Below are positions 26,606-36,069 of a DNA stretch of 58,463 bases, piece by piece (position 1 is the stretch's first letter; the number at the start of each line of letters is the position of its first letter). The notes below the pieces were generated by a model. The model was not told the DNA's origin. It worked only from the letters and a program-made list of their open reading frames with translations, and ran no database searches. This DNA is from an uncultured Alistipes sp. (lineage in GTDB: Bacteria > Bacteroidota > Bacteroidia > Bacteroidales > Rikenellaceae): the NCBI GenBank assembly GCA_900770635.1, contig CAAGLB010000110.1, positions 1 through 58,463 of the forward strand, given 5' to 3'. The position numbers and the translations under genes are program-made.

Positions 26606-27553
26606 ATGAAGAGAATAACTAAAATATTGAGTACGACATTTGTCGCTCTACTACTCCTAACCATAGGCTGCAAAGGTCCTAAGGCTATCCCCGACAAAGA
26701 TCTTGTCAACATCTTTCACGACGCCTTCTTGGCTAATGCCTACTACAACGAGAAACTCGGTGCTGAGGACTCGCTCTTGCTCTATGAGCCAATCCTCGCA
26801 CGATATGGATATAGTGTCGAGGATATGCAGTTCACGGTGCAGACCATAGCCCAGCGCAAGAGTAGCCGTCTGAGCGACCTTGTGGGCGAGGCAAGCAGCC
26901 GACTCGAGATGGAGTCGAAGGAGCACAACTACCAATTGGTGGTTCTCGACACCATAGACAACGTTGCCAAGCGCCGCTACACACGCATCATGCACAGCGA
27001 CTCTCTTATCAAGGCTACCAAGCTCAAAGATTCGTCAAAGCTACATATCGTGCTTCGTGACATCGTACCTGGCGAATATAGTGTTACGTTCGACTACCTC
27101 ATCGACACCACTGACAAGAACCGAAACTCACGTGTCGAGGCATATATGCAGCTCAGAGATAGCGGCCAGTCTATGCGCCACACGATGATGCTCAGCCGCT
27201 ATCGTGAGGCTAAGTATCAGCGTAAGTTTACAGCTGACACAGTGCATAAGGAGTTGCATATCAACATATTCTATCATCCTAACAACGAAACACCCGAGAA
27301 GCCAGGAATAACAATTCGCAACTTCAAGATTACTCGCATCATCCCCGTAGAGCAGGCCGTAGATAGCCTCCTATATGAGCAGATGGTGCCAATGCTCTTC
27401 AACCACAGCTTCATGAAGCCACAACAGCCACAACAGCCAAAGGGCAAGGCCCAGCGTGTAGACAGCAGCCAAAATAGCGAGGCGAAGAGCACACCAGCAC
27501 AAAAAGCACAGCCCAAGAGTAAGGAGCGCACAGAGCCACGAAAAAGCAAGTAG
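26606..27553 (+). CDS. DUF4296 domain lipoprotein
   Basis: 315 residues with a lipoprotein signal peptide (STTFVALLLLTIGC, Cys about 22). The segment KDLVNIFHDAFLANAYYNEK...LLYEPILARYGYSVEDMQFTV is the DUF4296 signature, a Bacteroidota-only domain of unknown function. The C-terminus is a Pro/Gln/Lys-rich, probably disordered tail. It is followed 4 nt later by the amidohydrolase gene, an arrangement I recall from other Bacteroidales. Confidence 0.75.
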   Translation: MKRITKILSTTFVALLLLTIGCKGPKAIPDKDLVNIFHDAFLANAYYNEKLGAEDSLLLYEPILARYGYSVEDMQFTVQTIAQRKSSRLSDLVGEASSRLEMESKEHNYQLVVLDTIDNVAKRRYTRIMHSDSLIKATKLKDSSKLHIVLRDIVPGEYSVTFDYLIDTTDKNRNSRVEAYMQLRDSGQSMRHTMMLSRYREAKYQRKFTADTVHKELHINIFYHPNNETPEKPGITIRNFKITRIIPVEQAVDSLLYEQMVPMLFNHSFMKPQQPQQPKGKAQRVDSSQNSEAKSTPAQKAQPKSKERTEPRKSK

Positions 27554-27557
27554 CGAG

Positions 27558-28688
27558 ATGAGAAAAATTGCAGCACACTATGCTCTTGTTGGCGGCGAGC
27601 TTCGACGAAACATCATAGTTAGCGTCGACGACAATCGACAAATAGTTGCCATTGAGGAGGTTAGCTCGATAGACAACATGGCACACGTGGAGTTCTACCC
27701 AGGAATACTCATACCTGGAATGGTCAACGCCCACTGCCACCTCGAGCTCTCGTACCTACGTGGAGCTATCGAGGAGCATAGCGGCTTTGCGGGTTTCGCA
27801 CGTGCCATAGGAGCGGTGCGCAACAACTTCACGAAAGAGGAGCGTCTACATGCCGCATCAGTGGCCGACAGAGAGATGTGGGAGCAGGGCATTGAGGCAG
27901 TCATAGATATTGCCAACGACGAGCTCGTAATGCCAATCAAGGAGCGATCAAACATAAACTACCTAACCCTATTTGAAGTCTTCGGCCTGACAACCCAAAC
28001 TATTGATAACCATAGCGTAATGGCATCAAGATGGGAGAATTCGGACCTAACGCCACACTCTACATATTCGCTCCAAGACAACATATTTCGATGCGCTGCC
28101 GAGGCCAACAACTCCACCGTAACTGTGCACATGCTCGAGTCCGCTGACGAGGTTGAGCTATACCACAAGGGGGGCTCGCTGTGGGCATGGTACGAGCGTA
28201 TGGGTTGGGAGTGCGACTTTCTACACTACGGCTCACCTGCCGAGCGTATTATCCGCAGCATAAACGCAACCAAACGCACACTTCTTGTGCATGGCTGCAT
28301 GGCCAGCAAGGCAGATATTGAGGCTCTCGACAACCACTTCACAACGCCCGTGACATGGGCGCTATGTCCTGAGTCAAATCGCTATATATCAGATAGTAAG
28401 CCACCTATTGACTTACTTCGTTCGATGGGCTCGCAAGTGGCCATAGGCACCGACTCACTTGCCTCGGCACGCCACCTATCTATGGTCGGCAACATGCGTC
28501 TTTTAGGCGATGTTCCGCTTGCCGAGATGCTCACATGGGCAACACAAAATGGGGCACGAGCGATGGGCTTAGAGGCTAAGTTAGGCACGATTGAGGTGGG
28601 AAAGAGACCTGGCCTGGTGATTTTGGAAGGAGCAGACTTACACAACCTAAAACTTACTCCGGAGAGCAGCACACGCAGAATATTATAG
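27558..28688 (+). CDS. Amidohydrolase-family metal enzyme
   Basis: 376 residues of the cytosine deaminase/chlorohydrolase-like amidohydrolase superfamily. PGMVNAHCHLELSYLRGAI carries a metal HxH, VTVHMLES and LLVHG further His residues, and AIGTDSLAS the conserved catalytic Asp near the C-terminus, with a small beta-sandwich from both ends (ALVGGELRRNIIVSVDD; GTIEVGKRPGLVILEG). A nucleobase, aminofutalosine or similar amine could be the substrate; sequence alone does not decide. It is the last gene before a terminator. Confidence 0.75.
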   Translation: MRKIAAHYALVGGELRRNIIVSVDDNRQIVAIEEVSSIDNMAHVEFYPGILIPGMVNAHCHLELSYLRGAIEEHSGFAGFARAIGAVRNNFTKEERLHAASVADREMWEQGIEAVIDIANDELVMPIKERSNINYLTLFEVFGLTTQTIDNHSVMASRWENSDLTPHSTYSLQDNIFRCAAEANNSTVTVHMLESADEVELYHKGGSLWAWYERMGWECDFLHYGSPAERIIRSINATKRTLLVHGCMASKADIEALDNHFTTPVTWALCPESNRYISDSKPPIDLLRSMGSQVAIGTDSLASARHLSMVGNMRLLGDVPLAEMLTWATQNGARAMGLEAKLGTIEVGKRPGLVILEGADLHNLKLTPESSTRRIL

Positions 28689-28731
28689 CCAACCACAAGG
28701 CGAAATATAGAAAATTATTCAACGATATCAC

Positions 28732-28777
28732 ATATCGACGTAACACCCACAATCGGTGCTATGTCGATATTTTTTTG
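28732..28777 (+). terminator. Intrinsic terminator after the amidohydrolase
   Basis: Outer stem ATATCGAC/GTCGATAT (28732-28739 with 28763-28770), a small internal loop and inner stem CACC/GGTG, followed by a run of T. It separates the housekeeping run from the polysaccharide operon. The remaining DNA to 28929 shows no gene. Confidence 0.8.
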
Positions 28778-28929
28778 GCTGCACAGCGGCATGATTTTCG
28801 CTTCGGCAAACGAAGGTCTACCAAAGCCACAAGCTACAACACACACAATGAAGCGGGCATGAACATTGGAAAGGTTAGCAAAATGGCGATATTAGACCGC
28901 ATAAAATCGGCATAAAACAATATAATTGT

Positions 28930-28960
28930 TTTGCACTAAGCATATAAATTCGTATATTTG
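28930..28960 (+). promoter_or_regulatory. Promoter of the polysaccharide operon
   Basis: TTTG (28930-28933), 19 nt, TATATTTG (28953-28960). Transcription would begin near 28967, leaving a leader of about 135 nt before the sugar transferase ATG at 29103. No inverted repeats flank it, so it does not look like a DNA-inversion phase-variable capsule promoter, and no UpxY-type antiterminator gene follows it. Confidence 0.65.
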
Positions 28961-29102
28961 TGCGAATATTGCATAACTTTCAAGGCACTATCACCCCCAA
29001 GTTAGAGCACGAATGATGCGTATTCTACGCCATAGGGCATAGTACGAAGGCTGACAATGTGTGCGAAGTGCAAACGGAGAGTTTAGGAAAAATGATTTTG
29101 CT

Positions 29103-29798
29103 ATGGATTATACACGCATAATCGAAAACGAGAAAAATATGCGGGTGAATACTTCGGTGGGCGACAACATATCGCAACAAAGAAGCATAACCTTCGGCAT
29201 GTCGGCATTTGCCTGTGGCATTAAGCGCATCTGCGATCTTGTGTTCGCACTCATCTGCATGGTGATATTTCTGCCACTCATGCTCATAACCTACATCGCT
29301 GTGCGCATGGAGGATGGTGGCCCAGCGATATTTAAGCAGGAGCGCATAGGACGCTACGGCAAGCCGTTCTACATCTACAAGTTTCGCTCGATGCACATCG
29401 ACGCCGAGAAGTGTGGACCACAGCTTAGTCGCAGCTGTGGCGAGGACGATCCACGCCTCACAAAGGTAGGTAAGTTTATCCGGGCCCACCACCTCGACGA
29501 GCTACCTCAGCTGTGGAATGTGCTTATCGGCGACATGTCGTTTGTTGGCCCACGCCCCGAGCGTAAATACTTCATCGACAAGATTATGGAGTGTGACGAC
29601 CGCTACGAGCTACTCTATCAGATACGTCCTGGTGTGTCGAGCTATGCAACGCTTCACAACGGATATACCGACACTATGGAGAAGATGCTTCGTAGGTTGG
29701 AGTACGACCTATACTATCTCGAACACGCATCGTGCTGGTTCGACATAAAGATATTGTTTTACACCTTCTGCTCGATTGTTGGAGGCAGAAAATTTTAA
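29103..29798 (+). CDS. Initiating sugar (phospho)transferase
   Basis: 231 residues from ATG 29103; GTG at 29061 is possible but adds residues unlike the family. One membrane helix (RICDLVFALICMVIFLPLMLITYIAVR) leads into the bacterial sugar transferase domain: PAIFKQERIGRYGKPFYIYKFRSMH, FIRAHHLDELPQLWNVLIGDMSFVGPRPER, QIRPGVSSYATLHNGY. Such enzymes put the first sugar phosphate on undecaprenyl phosphate. It lacks the long multi-helix N-terminal part of WbaP/WcaJ and so is a short PglC-type enzyme. It opens the polysaccharide operon. Confidence 0.85.
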   Translation: MDYTRIIENEKNMRVNTSVGDNISQQRSITFGMSAFACGIKRICDLVFALICMVIFLPLMLITYIAVRMEDGGPAIFKQERIGRYGKPFYIYKFRSMHIDAEKCGPQLSRSCGEDDPRLTKVGKFIRAHHLDELPQLWNVLIGDMSFVGPRPERKYFIDKIMECDDRYELLYQIRPGVSSYATLHNGYTDTMEKMLRRLEYDLYYLEHASCWFDIKILFYTFCSIVGGRKF

Positions 29799-29810
29799 CT
29801 ACTAAGACCA

Positions 29811-31091
29811 ATGAAAATCGCCGTTGCCGGAACAGGATATGTGGGACTGAGCATAGCAACACTCCTCGCACAACACAACGAGGTGGTGGCTGTTGATGTC
29901 GTCAAAGAGAAGGTCGACCTCATCAACCGCAAGCTATCGCCAATCCAAGATGCCTACATCGAAGAGTATCTCCGAGATAAGGAGCTAAACCTGCGAGCTA
30001 CACTCGACGCATACGAGGCTTACAGCGATGCCGAGATTGTGATAATAGCGGCGCCAACAAACTACGATCCCCACAAAAACTATTTCGACACACACAACAT
30101 CGAGGATGTCATCAACGTGGTGTTGGAGGTAAACCCCGAGGCGGTGATTGTCATTAAGTCGACAATCCCTGTGGGCTATTGCCACTCACTATATGCCAAA
30201 TATGCCGAGCGAGGTATCAAGCGTCTAAACCTGATATTCTCGCCCGAGTTTCTACGTGAGAGCCGTGCGTTGGAGGATAATCTCCACCCTTCGAGAATAA
30301 TCATTGGCACACCTCAACTATCTGACCATGAAAGCATAACAGCTCTTGCCGACATGGCAAAGATTGAGCACTATGCTCACCGCTTTGCCGAGTTGCTACA
30401 AGAGGGAGCGCTCAAACAGAATATACCAGTGCTCTACATGGGCATCACCGAGGCTGAGGCGGTGAAGCTTTTTGCCAACACCTACCTTGCACTCAGGGTG
30501 AGCTACTTCAACGAGCTGGACACCTATGCCGAGATGAAAAATCTCGACACCAAGGCGATAATCGAGGGTGTGGGCCTCGATCCCCGCATCGGTAACTACT
30601 ACAACAATCCATCGTTTGGCTATGGTGGCTACTGCCTGCCCAAGGACACAAAGCAGCTACTCGCCAACTATGCCGATGTGCCACAAAACATGATGAGTGC
30701 CATTGTGGAGAGCAACCGCACACGCAAAGACTATATTGCCGACCAGGTGCTCCGCAAGGCTGGCTACTACACAGGCTCGAGCATGTGGGATGCGCAGAAG
30801 GAGCGAGAGGTGACAGTGGGCGTCTATCGCCTGACGATGAAGTCGAACTCCGACAATTTCCGCCACTCGTCGATACAGGGCGTGATGAAGCGTATCAAGG
30901 CCAAGGGAGCTACGATAGTCATATATGAGCCTACGTTGGAGGATGGTACCACATTTTTTGGCTCGGAGGTGGTTAACGACCTTGCAAGGTTCAAGGCCAT
31001 GAGCCACGTGATACTTGCCAACCGCCACCATGCCGACCTAAACGACGTGAAGGAGAAGGTGTACACCCGAGATTTATTTAGAAGAGACTAA
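29811..31091 (+). CDS. UDP-glucose/nucleotide-sugar 6-dehydrogenase
   Basis: 426 residues. NAD-binding start MKIAVAGTGYVGLSIATLLAQ, PTNYDPHKNYFDT, IKSTIPVGY, FSPEFLRESRALEDNLHPSRIIIG, and FGYGGYCLPKDTKQL with the catalytic Cys. It oxidises a UDP-hexose to the uronic acid; UDP-glucose is most likely. It implies a uronic acid in the glycan made by this operon. It lies 12 nt after the sugar transferase gene. Confidence 0.85.
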   Translation: MKIAVAGTGYVGLSIATLLAQHNEVVAVDVVKEKVDLINRKLSPIQDAYIEEYLRDKELNLRATLDAYEAYSDAEIVIIAAPTNYDPHKNYFDTHNIEDVINVVLEVNPEAVIVIKSTIPVGYCHSLYAKYAERGIKRLNLIFSPEFLRESRALEDNLHPSRIIIGTPQLSDHESITALADMAKIEHYAHRFAELLQEGALKQNIPVLYMGITEAEAVKLFANTYLALRVSYFNELDTYAEMKNLDTKAIIEGVGLDPRIGNYYNNPSFGYGGYCLPKDTKQLLANYADVPQNMMSAIVESNRTRKDYIADQVLRKAGYYTGSSMWDAQKEREVTVGVYRLTMKSNSDNFRHSSIQGVMKRIKAKGATIVIYEPTLEDGTTFFGSEVVNDLARFKAMSHVILANRHHADLNDVKEKVYTRDLFRRD

Positions 31092-31103
31092 CACATAGAG
31101 ACT

Positions 31104-32921
31104 ATGCAAGCAATAATATTGGCAGCAGGAATGGGCCGTAGGTTGGGTGAGCTGACCAACGACAACACCAAGTGCATGCTTGAGGTAAACGGCACACGAC
31201 TAATACACAGAATATTGGACAATATTGAGAGTATTGGCATCAAGCGTGTTATTCTTGTTGTGGGCTACAAGGCCGAGAATGTCAAGGCGCTCCTGGGCAA
31301 TAGCTACAAGAGTATCGACATCGAGTATGTTGAAAACAGCATATACGACAAGACAAACAACATATACTCGTTGTTCTTGGCACGTGAGCACCTCATGCAG
31401 GACGACACCCTGCTTCTCGAGTCTGACCTTATCTTCGAGAGCCGAATACTCGAAAAGCTCGTCGACAACCCCTATCCAAACCTCGCCCTTGTCGACAAGT
31501 ACGAGAGCTGGATGGATGGCACGGTGGTAACACTCGACGAGGACAACAAGATTGTCGACTTCTTGACCAAAGACAAGTTCCGATACTCGGACATTGGCCA
31601 CTACTACAAAACTGTAAACATCTACAAATTTAGTCGTGACTTTGCTGCTACACACTATGTACCATTTCTCGAGGCCTACTGCCATGCGCTGGGACGCAAC
31701 GAGTACTACGAGCAGGTGCTCAAAGTTATCACCTTGCTCGACGACTCGCCACTACGTGCCTTGCCGCTCAGTGGCGAAAAGTGGTACGAGATAGACGATA
31801 TTCAGGACCTCGACATAGCTTCGTGCATCTTTGCGTCGAGCGACGAGGAGCGCTACAAATTCATATCATCACGCTATGGTGGCTACTGGCGTTACCCCCA
31901 CATCCTCGACTTCTGCTACCTGGTAAACCCCTACTTTCCACCCCAGCAGATGGTCGACGAGATGATGGCCAGCTTCAACACCCTACTCAGAGAGTACCCC
32001 TCGGGAATGCGAGTAAACAGCTTGCTGGCAAGCAAATATTTCTCGGTTAAGCAGGATTATATTGTTGTGGGCAATGGTGCTGCCGAGCTTATCAAAGCCT
32101 TCATCGAGCACCACACCGCAAAGATTGGCGTTATCTACCCCACATTCGAGGAGTATCCCAACAGAAGTAGCAAGGAGAGGATAGTGTCGATGTTGCCAAC
32201 CAATGCAAGCATGCAGTACACCGCCAATGATATAATGGCATTCTTTGGCGACAAACAAATTGATGCTCTGCTGCTTATCAACCCTGACAACCCATCAGGC
32301 AACTATATCCCATACACCGACCTCATGCCTCTTATCGAGTGGACAAAGCAGCGTGGCATAAGCTTCGTTGTCGACGAGTCGTTCGTTGACTTTGTCGACA
32401 CCGAGGGCGAGATAACACTCCTCAACAATGACGTGTTGGGCACAAATCCTCACCTATATGTTGTGAAGAGCATCTCTAAGTCGTATGGCGTGCCTGGCCT
32501 ACGTCTTGGCATATTGGCAAGTGGCGATAGCGAAACCATTGCCCGCCTAAAAAAGGAGGTGGCTATATGGAACATCAACTCGTTTGGCGAGTTCTACATG
32601 CAGATTTACGAGAAGTATCACAACGACTATCTCAGAGCATGCGAGCTATTTCGTCAGGAGCGCAAGCTCTTTTTTGAGGAGCTTAGCCAGATACCATTCC
32701 TACGAGTGATACCCTCGCAGGCAAACTACTTCTTGTGCGAGCTGACTACCGACAAGTTTACATCGAAGGAGCTCGCCATACGCCTACTCTCCGACCACGA
32801 GATTCTGATTAAGGATTGCTCGGGCAAGTCGGCATTTAGCCACAGCAACTACATACGTCTTGCTGTGCGTGACCGCCACGACAACCACAAACTTGTTGAA
32901 GCACTAAAACACTACATCTAA
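31104..32921 (+). CDS. Bifunctional nucleotidyltransferase / PLP-dependent aminotransferase-fold enzyme
   Basis: 605 residues. Residues 1-about 235 are a LicC-like sugar/choline-phosphate nucleotidyltransferase (MQAIILAAGMGRRLGELT, NTKCMLEVNG, VVGYKAENV, ETDL-like LLESDLIFE). Residues about 245-605 are a HisC/CobD-like PLP enzyme (LLINPDNPSGNYIP, VDESFVDF, KSISKSYGVPGLRLGIL with the PLP Lys). CobD-like relatives decarboxylate amino-acid phosphates. With the LicD gene downstream, the fusion may make a CDP-activated aminoalkyl phosphate such as CDP-ethanolamine from phosphoserine; that is inference. It is 4 nt upstream of the cyclodeaminase-like gene. Confidence 0.8.
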   Translation: MQAIILAAGMGRRLGELTNDNTKCMLEVNGTRLIHRILDNIESIGIKRVILVVGYKAENVKALLGNSYKSIDIEYVENSIYDKTNNIYSLFLAREHLMQDDTLLLESDLIFESRILEKLVDNPYPNLALVDKYESWMDGTVVTLDEDNKIVDFLTKDKFRYSDIGHYYKTVNIYKFSRDFAATHYVPFLEAYCHALGRNEYYEQVLKVITLLDDSPLRALPLSGEKWYEIDDIQDLDIASCIFASSDEERYKFISSRYGGYWRYPHILDFCYLVNPYFPPQQMVDEMMASFNTLLREYPSGMRVNSLLASKYFSVKQDYIVVGNGAAELIKAFIEHHTAKIGVIYPTFEEYPNRSSKERIVSMLPTNASMQYTANDIMAFFGDKQIDALLLINPDNPSGNYIPYTDLMPLIEWTKQRGISFVVDESFVDFVDTEGEITLLNNDVLGTNPHLYVVKSISKSYGVPGLRLGILASGDSETIARLKKEVAIWNINSFGEFYMQIYEKYHNDYLRACELFRQERKLFFEELSQIPFLRVIPSQANYFLCELTTDKFTSKELAIRLLSDHEILIKDCSGKSAFSHSNYIRLAVRDRHDNHKLVEALKHYI

Positions 32922-32925
32922 GAGC

Positions 32926-33822
32926 ATGAAACAGATAACAAACGAGGAGATTGCAAACCTCAACATATCGCCTGTGCAGTGTGTGGAGTGGGTACGCGAC
33001 GCCTTTACGATGAAGAGCGAGTGCCAGCTGCCTGCTAAGATGTCGGTACACCCTACGGGTAACGACTTTTTCACCACCATGCCATGTCTTTTGCCTAAGG
33101 AGTATGGCCGTTTTGGCGCAAAGGTGGTATCACGCATCGTGGGCCGCCAGCCAGCGCTTAAAAGCGACATGATGCTCTTCGACTCGGCAAGTGGCGAGCT
33201 ACTCGCCTTGGTCGACTGCGACTGGATCACAGCAATGCGCACAGGGGCTGTTGCCGCCTTAGCCATCAAGACATTGCGCAACAGCCATGCTCGTGAGTAT
33301 GCATTCATAGGTCTGGGCAGCACAGCACGTGCTACGCTCACCTGCCTATTGGAGAGCTGCAAGGAGGAGCACCTCAACATACGCCTATTCAGATACAAGG
33401 ATCAGGCCGAGAAGATTGTCCAGGAGTATAGCCACTACACCAATGTCACGTTTAGCATCGTTGACAACACCTCGGAGTTGGTCAAAGATGCCGATGTTGT
33501 GGTGTCGTGCATAACCGATGCAAGCGGACTCCTCGTTGAGGATGAGTCGCTATTCAAGCCAGGAGTATTGGTTGTGCCTGTACACACACGAGGATTTCAG
33601 AATTGCGACACCACCTTCGACAAGGTGTTTGCCGACGATACCGACCATGTCAAGGGCTTCAAATACTTCTCGCAGTTTAGGGAGTTTCACCAAATAGAGG
33701 AGGTGCTCAAAGGTGAGGTGTGTGGCCGCAGCAACGACAACGAGCGCATACTATCCTACAACATTGGCCTCGGCCTGCACGACGTGCTCTACGCATCACG
33801 CATATACGACCTACTCGAATAA
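32926..33822 (+). CDS. Ornithine cyclodeaminase / mu-crystallin family protein
   Basis: 298 residues. KMSVHPTGNDFFTTMPCLLP, GAKVVSRIVGRQP (active-site Lys), WITAMRTGAVAALAIKTL and a Rossmann motif (FIGLGSTARATL), then VVVSCITDASGLLVED. Family members include ornithine cyclodeaminase, ketimine reductases, alanine dehydrogenases and SbnB. In this operon it probably makes or recycles an amino acid used by the neighbouring PLP enzyme or attached to the glycan. The exact reaction cannot be read from the sequence. Confidence 0.7.
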   Translation: MKQITNEEIANLNISPVQCVEWVRDAFTMKSECQLPAKMSVHPTGNDFFTTMPCLLPKEYGRFGAKVVSRIVGRQPALKSDMMLFDSASGELLALVDCDWITAMRTGAVAALAIKTLRNSHAREYAFIGLGSTARATLTCLLESCKEEHLNIRLFRYKDQAEKIVQEYSHYTNVTFSIVDNTSELVKDADVVVSCITDASGLLVEDESLFKPGVLVVPVHTRGFQNCDTTFDKVFADDTDHVKGFKYFSQFREFHQIEEVLKGEVCGRSNDNERILSYNIGLGLHDVLYASRIYDLLE

Positions 33823-33836
33823 CCGTACAGCGCAAC

Positions 33837-35267
33837 ATGAGTAATCGCACTACAACACAGAGTGTTCTTTGGGCGGCTGTTGACAAATTCGGCATCGTTG
33901 CATTGCAGTTTGTCATCAACCTGGTGTTAGCACGCATGCTCACACCCGACGACTTTGGTTGTATAGGCATGATTCTCATATTTGTTGCCATATCGCAGGT
34001 GCTTGTTGATGGCGGCTTCGGGGCAGCACTAATCCAAAAGATTGAACCCTCGAAGGCCGACTACTCGACGACATTCTATTGGAACATCATCTTTTCGGTG
34101 GTGCTCTACGGCCTAATATATGGCATAGCCCCTGCCGTAGCTCGATTCTTCGACATAGCCATGCTCGAAGATCTTTTGCGAGTGATAGGGTTGGTTGTCA
34201 TCATCAACTCGTTGTCGATAGTGCAACGCACCATACTACGCAAACACCTGGATTTCAAACGCATAGCCATCACCAACATTGTTGCCTACTCGACATCGGC
34301 CATTGTTGCCATCATCATCGCCCGCAAGGGGTTAGGCGCATGGAGCTTGGTGGGCATGCAGCTGAGCAATGCGCTGGTCGCAGCCACACTATTTTGGGTG
34401 GTATCTCACTGGCGACCATCGCTCATATTCTCGTTTACGTCGCTACGCAGCCTATTTTCGTATGGTGGTTTTCTGCTCATTGCCAGCATCATGCAGGATG
34501 TGTGCACCCACATACAAGGCGTGATCATAGGTCGCAGATTCTCGGCTACTCAAACAGGACTTTACACCCAAGCAAAGAAGATGGACGAGGTGGCAAGCAT
34601 GACTCTTCCCGCCATACTATGTCAGGTGCTCTTCCCGCTCTACTCACAAAAGCAAGATAGCCCCACCGAGCTGGCAGCTATGCTACGCCGCAACAACCAG
34701 ACCACAGCTTTCATCATCTTCCCGCTCATGATTCTGCTCATCATTGTTGCCAAGCCGCTATTCGTGCTACTCTATGGCCAGCAGTGGGTGGATGCCGTAC
34801 CCTACTTTCAGATTCTCGCCATAGGAGGCCTATTCTCGGCATTGTACAACTTCAGCTACTACGCTGTGGCTGCCGTAGGACAGAGCAAGGCGCTATTTTA
34901 TTGGGGATGCTACAAATGGGGAACAATGCTTGTGCTGCTGCTCGTAGGAGCGTCGATAAGCATGACAGGTGTACTTGTGGCAATGGTGCTAAGCCAAGCC
35001 AACATCTTTCTTACCAACAGTTTTTTGGTGCAAAAGCATGTGGGTTATAGCGTTGTGCAACAAGTTATCGACCTGCTGCCGACGTTAGGGTGCGCCGCAG
35101 TATGTGGAGCAGCAGCCTATGGTCTATATAGTGTCCTCGGAATAAATTGGCTGCTCACAAGCGCCATGTTTGCAGCAACATACGTTGCCGTGAGCTGCAT
35201 ATTTCGGATTGACGCAGTCGATAGCATTAAGCAGAGTATCAAATCATTAGCACAGCGATTCCGATGA
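33837..35267 (+). CDS. Wzx-type polysaccharide flippase
   Basis: 476 residues from ATG 33837, rejecting the upstream extension to 33720 that overlaps the cyclodeaminase gene. It starts RTTTQSVLWAAVDKFGIVALQFVINLVLARMLTPDDFG, typical of the polysaccharide transporter family (WzxC-like), and has about twelve helices. It should flip the lipid-linked repeat unit made by this operon. It overlaps licD by 4 nt. Confidence 0.85.
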   Translation: MSNRTTTQSVLWAAVDKFGIVALQFVINLVLARMLTPDDFGCIGMILIFVAISQVLVDGGFGAALIQKIEPSKADYSTTFYWNIIFSVVLYGLIYGIAPAVARFFDIAMLEDLLRVIGLVVIINSLSIVQRTILRKHLDFKRIAITNIVAYSTSAIVAIIIARKGLGAWSLVGMQLSNALVAATLFWVVSHWRPSLIFSFTSLRSLFSYGGFLLIASIMQDVCTHIQGVIIGRRFSATQTGLYTQAKKMDEVASMTLPAILCQVLFPLYSQKQDSPTELAAMLRRNNQTTAFIIFPLMILLIIVAKPLFVLLYGQQWVDAVPYFQILAIGGLFSALYNFSYYAVAAVGQSKALFYWGCYKWGTMLVLLLVGASISMTGVLVAMVLSQANIFLTNSFLVQKHVGYSVVQQVIDLLPTLGCAAVCGAAAYGLYSVLGINWLLTSAMFAATYVAVSCIFRIDAVDSIKQSIKSLAQRFR

Positions 35268-36058
35268 TCAGCCCCGACCTACAACACAAGCTACGTGAGC
35301 GCTTCAACCCCGAAGGCTCGATGCTTCGCCAAGAGCAGCTGCGCATGCTCGACATACTGCTCCACGTTGATAGTGTGTGCAAGGAGCACAACATACGCTA
35401 CTGGCTAAGCTCAGGAACGTTGCTGGGTGCTGTGCGTCATGGCGGCTTTATACCCTGGGACGACGACCTCGACATAGAGATGCTCAAAGAGGACTACGAC
35501 AGATTTTTGAAGGTGTTTGCCGACACCGACGACTATGTGTTGCAGACACGCCACAACGACAAATACTACCTACTGCCCTTTGCCAAGGTCAGAGATAGAC
35601 ACTCGCTGCTCGACGAGCTGGGCAACAACTCTCGTTACAAACATCGAGGCCTATTTGTCGACATCTTCTGCTTGGAGCCATCGCCACGCTTTGCATACGT
35701 CGCCTTTGGCGTAGTGCTACATGCGCTGCTAAGGCTACAAAAGCGACATAGCGGCAAGCTCATGATGGCACTAATAAGCGTGGCAAAGAGTCTATTCTAC
35801 GGCTCTGCAGCGCTACTTAGGCCAATACTACGACTACTGCCCCACAAGAGCCTCAACCACCTATACGGCTGCGGCCCACGCTGGCGTTGCCGACACCTCG
35901 ACGACATAATGCCACTGATCACAATAAGCTTTGAGGGGCACGAGTTTCCTGCGCCCAAGAACACAGATGCCTACCTTAGGCAGATGTTCGGCGAGTATGA
36001 CACATTGCCCAACTTAGAACACCTACGCACACACATCGCTGAGTGCAGATTCCTATAA
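35264..36058 (+). CDS. LicD family phosphotransferase
   Basis: 264 residues with the LicD signature: LRMLDILLHVDSVCKEHNIRYWLSSGTLLGAVRHGGFIPWDDDLDIEM (GTLLG and DDDxD metal-binding), then FAKVRDRHSLL and GLFVDIFCLEP. LicD enzymes transfer phosphocholine or related groups from a CDP donor to a saccharide. The CDP donor could come from the nucleotidyltransferase/PLP fusion four genes upstream. It is immediately followed by the polymerase gene. Confidence 0.85.
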   Translation: MISPDLQHKLRERFNPEGSMLRQEQLRMLDILLHVDSVCKEHNIRYWLSSGTLLGAVRHGGFIPWDDDLDIEMLKEDYDRFLKVFADTDDYVLQTRHNDKYYLLPFAKVRDRHSLLDELGNNSRYKHRGLFVDIFCLEPSPRFAYVAFGVVLHALLRLQKRHSGKLMMALISVAKSLFYGSAALLRPILRLLPHKSLNHLYGCGPRWRCRHLDDIMPLITISFEGHEFPAPKNTDAYLRQMFGEYDTLPNLEHLRTHIAECRFL

Positions 36059-36069
36059 CCCAACACGAC

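Noticed and set aside
29061..29102. GTG start for the sugar transferase
   Set aside because: The added residues are not like the family and an ATG at 29103 is available.
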